Notes under the pieces: model-generated
The model's input: only the letters and a program-made list of their open reading frames with translations
Database searches by the model: none
Told to the model about the DNA's origin: nothing
Program-made: the position numbers and the translations under genes
Shown: positions 16,220 to 21,535 of the stretch, one piece after another
Numbering within the stretch: position 1 is the first letter of the stretch
Layout: each line of letters starts with the position of its first letter
Assembly (NCBI GenBank): GCA_964475415.1
Contig: CAYYWZ010000070.1
Span: 1-21,535, forward strand
Origin: CALCMJ01 sp964475415
GTDB taxonomy: Bacteria > Bacteroidota > Bacteroidia > Chitinophagales > Saprospiraceae
Length of the DNA stretch: 21,535 bases
Direction: 5' to 3'

Positions 16220-16881
16220 ATTGATATGATATAATAACCTTTAGCTGTATTTTCCATAGGTACTATTATGTACTCGAGGCTTTGGCCTCGACTGCGAAAC
16301 AGGTAGTAAGAATCCTATAATCCAGTTATCCTAAAAATCCTAATTCTGACATAAGCGCTAGTTGTCTGAACCTTGATTCCCTTGATTTAAGGTTGCATGA
16401 TTTTAAAGTGCGATAGATAGGTGTCCTTCCATTTCGTCATGTCGGCGCAAGGAGACATCTATGTACTTTTATGTAAGACACTTATTAATAACTCTATAGC
16501 TATAATGATAAGAATAAGCCTCGATTTAGAAGATTTCTCCCACAGGCCGAAATGACTAAAAAAGATGTATTCGAGGCTTCAGCTCGTCTGCTGAAAAAAT
16601 CCTAATTCAGACAATAAGTTTTAACTTTCCGATAAGCAAGATTCCTCCATTCTAGTCGAAATAAAAATATGCTTCACTATTGTAGATTCCTCCGTTCGGT
16701 TTGCTCATTTGTCGTCACTCAGTCGAGATCATTCAGAAAATCCTGATGCTGCCAATATGCAGAAACCCTAACGCTACTTAAGAAATATATACTTAAGTTT
16801 TCAAGTCATAAGAAAGAATGATTACTTTGTACCTTATGCTTATTGCTAGTACTTTAATCAAAGCAAATCAAATTTGATAAA
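16220..16881. other. Repeat-rich intergenic region between the metalloprotease gene and glsA
   Basis: About 660 bases with no supportable gene but several short repeats. A near-perfect hairpin TCGAGGC-TTTG-GCCTCGA lies at 16273-16290, and a diverged copy of its flank is at 16568-16612. AATCCTAATTCTGACA (16336-16351) faces TGTCTGAACCTTGATT (16363-16378) as an inverted pair. Copies of a motif AGATTyCTCC...GGtCGAAATGAC occur at 16531-16556 and 16641-16664, with a partial copy from 16684 and one inverted copy at 16435-16460. The last 80 bases carry the glsA promoter region. Confidence 0.6.
16822..16829 (+). promoter_or_regulatory. Weak -7 promoter element for glsA
   Basis: TTACTTTG differs from TAnnTTTG at one conserved base, 52 bases before the glsA ATG. 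No clear TTG is present at -33. Confidence 0.3.
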
Positions 16882-17808
16882 ATGAAAAATACCATTGACT
16901 ATAAAAAAGTATTAGAAGGAATATACAAGTCTGTCAGACAAGTGGAAGATAGAGGAGAGGTGGCTAAGTATATCCCTGAATTGGCTAAGGTAAATCCAGA
17001 TAACTTTGGAATTTCGTTTTTGTCAAAACAAGGAGAGGCGTATGGTTTTGGAGATTGGCAGACTAAGTTTTCTATTCAGAGTATTGCCAAGGTGCTTTCT
17101 CTTAGTCTCGCTTATAAGTTGCTAGGAGATAAGGTATGGGAGCGAGTAGGTGTGGAGCCCTCCGGCAGTTCTTTCAATTCCTTAGTGCAGTTAGAGACGG
17201 ATAATGGTATACCTAGAAATCCGTTTATAAATGGAGGAGCGATGGTGATTTGTGATATGCTGATCAGTAACTTAGACAATCCTAAAGAAGATTTTCTAGC
17301 CTTTGTTAGAGAGGTTAGTAATTGTCGATATATCAACTTTTCTTTAGCTACAGCTAAATCAGAGGAAAGGGTAGGCTATCGAAATAAAGCGCTTTGTAAT
17401 TTTATAAAATCTTTTGGAAATATGGAAAATCATCCAGACGAGGTGCTGGATTTTTATTTTCATATGTGTTCTATAGAGATGACTTGTCAGGAATTGGCTA
17501 AGACGATAAGCTTTTTAGCTTTTTGTGAGTACACGACGGAAAGTGGTAATCCCTTTTTAAACTTAAGTGAAGCTAAAAGGATAAATGCCATTATGCAGAC
17601 CTGTGGCTTCTATGATGAATCAGGAGAATTCTCTTTCAAGGTAGGCTTGCCAGGTAAGAGTGGTGTAGGTGGAGGAATTGTAGCGATCTACCCTGAAATA
17701 TATTGTATAGCTGTCTGGAGTCCTAAGCTTAATAAGAAAGGAAATTCGTTCAGAGGAATGAAGTTCTTAGAAGCGTTTACTACAGAGACTGAGCTCTCTA
17801 TTTTTTGA
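16882..17808 (+). CDS. glsA: Glutaminase A
   Basis: This enzyme hydrolyses L-glutamine to glutamate and ammonia in the cytoplasm, and belongs to the serine-dependent beta-lactamase-like glutaminase family. The 308 residues match the family length. The catalytic Ser-x-x-Lys pair is Ser67/Lys70 in FSIQSIAKV. Other active-site residues known from the E. coli enzymes are all in place: Asn117 in NPFINGGAM, Glu161 in the KSEERVGYRN block, Asn168 in that same block, Tyr192 in DFYFHMCS, Tyr244 in CGFYDESG, and Val262 in KSGVGGGIVA. ATG at 16882 gives the expected N terminus (YKKVLEGIYKSVR). The gene sits 138 bases upstream of aspS on the same strand, but aspS has its own promoter element, so co-transcription is not required. 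In other bacteria the family is linked to acid resistance; here nothing in the context tests that. Confidence 0.96.
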   Translation: MKNTIDYKKVLEGIYKSVRQVEDRGEVAKYIPELAKVNPDNFGISFLSKQGEAYGFGDWQTKFSIQSIAKVLSLSLAYKLLGDKVWERVGVEPSGSSFNSLVQLETDNGIPRNPFINGGAMVICDMLISNLDNPKEDFLAFVREVSNCRYINFSLATAKSEERVGYRNKALCNFIKSFGNMENHPDEVLDFYFHMCSIEMTCQELAKTISFLAFCEYTTESGNPFLNLSEAKRINAIMQTCGFYDESGEFSFKVGLPGKSGVGGGIVAIYPEIYCIAVWSPKLNKKGNSFRGMKFLEAFTTETELSIF

Positions 17809-17919
17809 TATTGGTTTAGTACTACCCAAATCATAATCATTAAAACAGAAAAAATGCATAATGTGGAATATTCGCTAAAGTTCTGATCGCTACTCTTATT
17901 ACTTTATAATCTAATAATG

Positions 17920-17927
17920 TAACTTTG
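17920..17927 (+). promoter_or_regulatory. Bacteroidota -7 promoter element for aspS
   Basis: TAACTTTG is a perfect TAnnTTTG match, 19 bases before the aspS ATG, predicting a short leader of roughly 13 bases. The -33 position reads TTA/ATT rather than TTG. Confidence 0.55.
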
Positions 17928-17946
17928 TCGCACTAAAAATTAAACT

Positions 17947-19713
17947 ATGTACAGAACACATAATTGTGGCGCATTAAGATTGACAGATGAAAGTAATACG
18001 GTGACCCTGAGTGGATGGGTGCAGATTTCTAGAGACCTTGGTGGACTGACCTTTGTGGATTTACGAGATAGGTACGGAATTACGCAGCTGGTGTTTGATA
18101 TGGAAAAGAATGAGGAACTTTGTGGTCAAGCGAGAAAATTAGGGCGTGAGTTTGTGATACGAGTTACGGGAAATGTACAAGAAAGATCAAGTAAAAATCC
18201 TAACCGTGAAACGGGTGATATAGAAATCGATGTGACAGAGATGGAAATCCTTAATGTGTCTAAGGTTCCACCTTTTACGATAGAGGATGAGTCAGATGGA
18301 GGGGATGAAATCAGAATGCAATATAGGTATCTAGATCTGCGAAGATCGCCAATACAACAGAATATAATTTTCCGATCGAAGCTTGCAATAGAGACGAGAA
18401 AATATCTTGACGGTATTTCATTTGTTGAAGTGGAAACTCCGTTTCTTATCAAGAGTACACCTGAGGGAGCAAGGGATTTTGTAGTTCCTAGTCGTATGAA
18501 TCAAGGACAGTTCTATGCACTTCCGCAGTCTCCACAGACTTTTAAGCAGCTGCTGATGATAGCGGGTTATGATCGGTATTTTCAGATTGTCAAATGTTTT
18601 AGAGATGAAGACTTAAGAGCAGATAGGCAGCCAGAATTTACACAGATAGATTGTGAGATGGCCTTTGTCACTAGAGACGAAGTGCTTGCTACCTTTGAAG
18701 GATTGACGAAACATCTATTTAAAACAACAAAAGGTATAGACCTGCCAGATTTCCCTATTATGCCTTATGATGAAGCGATGCAACGATATGGTAGTGATAA
18801 GCCTGATGTAAGATTTGGGATGGAGTTTGTCGAGATGAACGATATAGCACAAGGACACGGTTTTTCTGTATTTGATAATGCGGAGTCTGTAATAGGAATT
18901 TGTGCTCAGGGTATAGCTGAAAAGTATTCTAATAAGGATATGAAAAAGCTTACTGAATGGATGCAACGTCCTCAGATAGGAGCTAAGGGTCTTGTCTATG
19001 TTAAGTTTATGGAAGATGGTACTATCAAGTCTACAGTTGGAAAGTTCTTTACAGATGATCAATTACAAGCTTGGGGGAAGGCATCCGGTGCAGAGAAAGG
19101 AGATGTGATTTTTGTATTATGTGGGGAAGAAGAAAAAACAAGAAAACAGCTTAACGAGCTGAGACTTGAAATGGGAACAAGATTAGGTCTTAGAGATGCT
19201 AAAGTATTCAAGCCGCTCTGGGTAGTAGATTTTCCATTGCTAGAATGGGATGAAGAGTCGGAGCGTTTCCACGCTATGCATCATCCTTTTACAGCTCCGA
19301 AAAAAGAAGATGAGGATAAGATGCTCACTGGGGATCACGACACTATGAAAAGACTAAAGGCTAATGCCTACGATCTTGTTATTAATGGTGTAGAAATCGG
19401 TGGTGGCTCTATAAGAATACATGATAGAGCTTTACAATCAAGAAACTTTGATCTTCTTGGTTTTACTAAAGAAGAAGCCGAGGCACAATTTGGATTCCTT
19501 TTAGGAGCATTTGAATATGGAGCACCTCCACACGGTGGTATTGCTTTTGGGTTCGATAGATTGTGTGCTGTACTGAATGGCCAGAATTCTATCAGAGACT
19601 TCATAGCTTTTCCTAAAAATAATCAGGGTAGAGATGTTATGATTGATGCTCCTAGCCCTGTCGATACGGATCAGTTAGAGGAATTAGGGTTGGATTTAGT
19701 AGAAAAGTCTTAA
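17947..19713 (+). CDS. aspS: Aspartyl-tRNA synthetase (bacterial type)
   Basis: A class IIb synthetase that charges tRNA-Asp with aspartate using ATP, cytoplasmic and essential. The 588 residues match the bacterial type, which has the GAD insertion, rather than the shorter archaeal/eukaryotic type. The N-terminal OB-fold anticodon-binding domain shows SGWVQISRDLGGLTFVDLRD. Class II motif 1 includes the YRYLDLRR helix start (about 126-133). Motif 2 is FRDEDLRADRQPEFTQID (218-235). The GAD domain lies between, and motif 3 is GAPPHGGIAFGFDRL with Arg538. The Asp-binding segment GGGSIRIHD is also intact. Whether it is discriminating or also charges tRNA-Asn cannot be decided here; no gatCAB gene is in the window. 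ATG at 17947 is the first start after a perfect promoter element. Confidence 0.98.
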   Translation: MYRTHNCGALRLTDESNTVTLSGWVQISRDLGGLTFVDLRDRYGITQLVFDMEKNEELCGQARKLGREFVIRVTGNVQERSSKNPNRETGDIEIDVTEMEILNVSKVPPFTIEDESDGGDEIRMQYRYLDLRRSPIQQNIIFRSKLAIETRKYLDGISFVEVETPFLIKSTPEGARDFVVPSRMNQGQFYALPQSPQTFKQLLMIAGYDRYFQIVKCFRDEDLRADRQPEFTQIDCEMAFVTRDEVLATFEGLTKHLFKTTKGIDLPDFPIMPYDEAMQRYGSDKPDVRFGMEFVEMNDIAQGHGFSVFDNAESVIGICAQGIAEKYSNKDMKKLTEWMQRPQIGAKGLVYVKFMEDGTIKSTVGKFFTDDQLQAWGKASGAEKGDVIFVLCGEEEKTRKQLNELRLEMGTRLGLRDAKVFKPLWVVDFPLLEWDEESERFHAMHHPFTAPKKEDEDKMLTGDHDTMKRLKANAYDLVINGVEIGGGSIRIHDRALQSRNFDLLGFTKEEAEAQFGFLLGAFEYGAPPHGGIAFGFDRLCAVLNGQNSIRDFIAFPKNNQGRDVMIDAPSPVDTDQLEELGLDLVEKS

Positions 19714-19721
19714 GTACAGAT

Positions 19722-19743
19722 AATTCCTTCTAGAATTTTTTTG
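19722..19743 (+). terminator. Weak candidate terminator after aspS
   Basis: AATTC (19722-19726), loop CTTCTA, GAATT (19733-19737) and then a run of T. The stem is only 5 A/T-rich pairs. A second hairpin, GCGCATGT / ACATGTGT (19767-19788), lies just downstream before a T-rich stretch and may act with it. Confidence 0.4.
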
Positions 19744-19883
19744 ACCTTCCGATTCGGTTATTAATTGCGCATGTCAGTTTACATGTGTAGGCATTTCTTT
19801 TATTTTCGTAATCTAGAAAATAAATAATTTTGGAGTATTTAAATTTTGACCTTAGAATATCAAAATTGATGCCGTTGTATGTA

Positions 19884-19983
19884 NNNNNNNNNNNNNNNNN
19901 NNNNNNNNNNNNNNNNNNNNNNNNNNNNNNNNNNNNNNNNNNNNNNNNNNNNNNNNNNNNNNNNNNNNNNNNNNNNNNNNNNN
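19884..19983. other. Assembly gap, 100 N
   Basis: Exactly 100 consecutive N, the conventional placeholder for a scaffold join of unknown length. True distance, and whether 19984 onward really adjoins aspS, cannot be judged from the sequence. Confidence 0.98.
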
Positions 19984-20284
19984 CATTTCTGTCCTGATTG
20001 TTTTTTAGATCCTTTTATTTGAGTAAAATATTAAACTAGAATTATTTAGTGTTTTCTCCTGACCTATTTCCAATCCTTAAATTAGATATTGAGCATACTT
20101 ATAAAGTATCACAATTAGTAAATAATGATCGTTATTTATACGTCCCTTTTTTTTATTTTGAATCGTATACAATAATCTGCAAAATATTTTTTTCGAACAT
20201 AATGTATTTAATAAGATTTATGAACAACCTTTCATGATGTTACCTTTTCTTTTAGCTATGGTATAAAGGAGAAAATTAGATATT

Positions 20285-20777
20285 ATGAATAAGATTTCTT
20301 TAGTATTATTTTTGATTTTCGCAGCGCATTTTTTAAAGGCTGATATAATAATCGATGATCACCAAGAATTCAATTGACGTTAATATATATAATATTATAT
20401 GTTTTGATTTGTTAGAGAATCTAATTGATATAAATGTTCCTGTTAGTATTTTAGACTGCGGAGAAAGTGAATTTTCTTGTTCGCTATCAAGAAAAACTAA
20501 TTCCGAGGATAAGGAAATTGAAAAGCGAAGTAATGAAACTGATAGTAAATATAAGTTAGGCCCTAATCCTTTTTCATAATTTTTAAATATAGAAGTTGAA
20601 GGAGAAGAAATTTTTAGTATCCAAATATTTAATCAGTTAGGAGTACCTGTTTATGAAGAGGAATTGAAAAGTATTGCGCAAATCAATACTTCCAATTGGG
20701 TTCCAGGAATTTATTTTGCTAAGTTATGGTCAAAATCTGGTGCTGAGTACACAGAGAAAATTATTCTATCTAGATAA
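20285..20777 (+). pseudogene. Decayed small secreted protein with T9SS sorting domain
   Basis: Three pieces reconstruct one gene of about 164 codons. ATG at 20285, 13 bases after AAGGAG, opens a signal peptide (MNKISLVLFLIFAAHFLKAD) whose frame stops at TGA 20375. The following frame, read from about 20352, continues ITKNSIDVNIYNIICFD and later KYKLGPNPFS, then meets TAA at 20577. The same frame resumes directly as FLNIEVEGEEIFSIQIFNQL and VPGIYFAKLWSKSGAEYTEK, and ends IILSR-TAA at 20775. PNPFS followed by LNIEVEG, a FNQLG strand, W.PGIYF and a final KIILSR is a standard T9SS type A sorting domain cut by one nonsense codon. One frameshift (between 20352 and 20374) and one stop therefore inactivate it. 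The 74-codon middle frame alone is not a credible gene. Assembly error near the gap is the alternative. Confidence 0.75.
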
Positions 20778-20811
20778 ATAATTCAGGATATCTGAAGGAT
20801 TAAAAAATGTC

Positions 20812-20850
20812 AAAAAAAAGGGCCGTAATTATTTACAGCCCTTTTCTTTT
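20812..20850. terminator. Bidirectional terminator between converging T9SS cargo loci
   Basis: AAAAAAAAGGGC-c-GTAA, loop TTAT, TTAC-a-GCCCTTTTCTTTT. The stem pairs GGGC/GCCC and GTAA/TTAC across a C-A mismatch, with A-rich and T-rich flanks on the two sides, suiting both converging transcripts. Confidence 0.9.
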
Positions 20851-20861
20851 ATCACTTTTTT

Positions 20862-21535
20862 TTATTGGATTCTTACAAATCGTTTGCTGTGAATTTGACC
20901 TGATTCACTTTCTAATCTGATTATATAATTACCAGTTTGAATCTCACTCATATCTATCTTTTCATGGCCAACTTCATCAGTACTACTTTTCTGAACTAGT
21001 TTTCCACTTAGATCGAATATTGAGTATTGGACAATCTCAGTTCCTTCTATATTTAGTTGACCGCTAACTAGAGTAGGATATACCTTTACATTTTCCCCTC
21101 TTAAGAAAGAAACAACCTTTATATTCGAAATAGTAAGCTCCCCATTATATTCTACAAACCTAAGTCTATAATAGTTTGAACCACTTACAGCATTTTGATC
21201 TGAATAAGATATAAGATTTCTACTTCCAGTTTTTATAGTGCTAAAATTGGAACCATCAGTAGAATGCTGAATCTCTACAATGTCTAGATCACGATCATAA
21301 GCTAGTTCCCACTTAAGTAGTACTTCATTATTTACTTTTTCTGCAGTGAAATATAATATATCTACTGCTACGACTATTTGATCATATCCAAAGTCAAGAT
21401 GCATAATTGTTTCACCAGCACCTAGAGTTACTGTTGTGGTATTATCCATTGTTCCATCAGGATCTGCAGTATTCTCAAAATCAGCAGGAGGTGTAACTTC
21501 TACAGTATAGTCACCAGCAGGTAAATCTTCAAAAA
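20862..21535 (-). CDS. SdrD B-like domain T9SS cargo protein, C-terminal part (5' partial)
   Basis: The - strand frame stays open from 20862 to the window edge, so the protein starts beyond 21535; an ATG at 21449 is internal to a domain and is not the start. Reading inward from the edge, EDLPAGDYTVEVTPPADF, then ENTADPDGTMDNTTTVTL and LDFGYD, form the end of an SdrD/Cna B-type beta-sandwich. A fibronectin-like segment follows (LLKWELAYDRDLDIVEIQHS, NYYRLRFVEYNGELTISN), the usual module before the sorting signal. The last ~75 residues (VYPTLVSGQLNIEG ... GNYIIRLESESGQ, KRFVRIQ) are a T9SS type A sorting domain in which the common YPNP is YPTL. Members are usually large, repetitive surface or secreted proteins. 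Function is unknown. It ends at a bidirectional terminator. Confidence 0.9.
   Translation of the reverse strand, partial: FEDLPAGDYTVEVTPPADFENTADPDGTMDNTTTVTLGAGETIMHLDFGYDQIVVAVDILYFTAEKVNNEVLLKWELAYDRDLDIVEIQHSTDGSNFSTIKTGSRNLISYSDQNAVSGSNYYRLRFVEYNGELTISNIKVVSFLRGENVKVYPTLVSGQLNIEGTEIVQYSIFDLSGKLVQKSSTDEVGHEKIDMSEIQTGNYIIRLESESGQIHSKRFVRIQ

Larger units (their letters stand above)
19714..20284. other. Gene-free AT-rich region holding a scaffold gap
   Basis: Apart from the weak hairpins after aspS and the 100-N gap, I see no supportable gene. A 62-codon frame at 20049-20237 is rich in Phe/Tyr/Ile as expected of random AT-rich DNA. It has no convincing start context or recognisable domain. 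Bases 20265-20271 (AAAGGAG) are a Shine-Dalgarno-like site for the broken gene that follows. Confidence 0.6.

Noticed and set aside
20049..20237. 62-codon frame in the AT-rich spacer
   Set aside because: Composition (Phe/Tyr/Ile) is that expected from random AT-rich DNA, and there is no domain, signal peptide or convincing ribosome binding site.
20355..20579. 74-codon frame as a stand-alone hypothetical gene
   Set aside because: It ends in LGPNPFS exactly at the start of a sorting domain that continues in the same frame after the stop, and a signal peptide in another frame precedes it. It is a fragment of a decayed gene.
21447..21449. ATG at 21449 as the start of the last gene
   Set aside because: Upstream in frame the sequence encodes the rest of the same SdrD B-like domain up to the window edge, so the gene is truncated rather than starting here.

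Overview
The window reads as a chromosomal scaffold from a low-GC (mid-30s % by eye) member of the Bacteroidota, probably a marine Saprospirales-like lineage. Four lines of sequence support this. Four loci end in type IX secretion system (T9SS) C-terminal sorting domains (YPNP-type). There is an ECF sigma gene translationally coupled to a membrane anchor/beta-barrel protein. Two good matches to the Bacteroidota -7 promoter element TAnnTTTG lie just ahead of acn and aspS. Recognisable ribosome binding sites are scarce. The genus call is inference; the phylum call is firm.

Layout, left to right. 1-1413 (+) is the 3' part of a repeat-rich protein with VEK repeats, a coiled coil and three 80-residue helix-hairpin-helix modules, closed by a terminator. 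1499-2548 (-) is aldose 1-epimerase (galM). 2658-5429 (+) is a secreted leucine-rich-repeat T9SS cargo, and its end overlaps 5426-6211 (-), a lipoprotein of unknown function. 6279-6476 (-) is a small DUF4177-like gene broken by one amber codon. 6636-8743 (+) is a two-gene ECF sigma / anti-sigma-like beta-barrel operon with a strong terminator. 8899-10272 (+) is a chromate-family transporter (chrA). 10470-12746 (-) is a mitochondrial-type aconitase. 13565-16165 (+) is a secreted zinc metalloprotease (T9SS cargo) lying between two long repeat-bearing intergenic stretches. 16882-17808 (+) is glutaminase (glsA) and 17947-19713 (+) is aspartyl-tRNA synthetase (aspS). A 100-N scaffold gap follows (19884-19983). 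After it come a decayed small T9SS cargo gene (20285-20777) and the 3' end of an SdrD-like T9SS cargo (20862 to the window edge, -).

Housekeeping functions (aconitase in the TCA cycle, glutaminase, AspRS, aldose epimerase) are interleaved with cell-surface or secreted proteins and one envelope-linked regulatory pair. No operon longer than two genes is evident. I saw no CRISPR array, tRNA, rRNA, transposase, integrase or phage gene, and no recognisable defence system.

The unusual material lies in four places: the architecture of the first gene; the sigma/TM/beta-barrel pair; the GC-rich structured element at 12922-13059 with short dispersed repeat families on both sides of the protease; and two small decaying genes that ordinary ORF calling would miss or mis-annotate.
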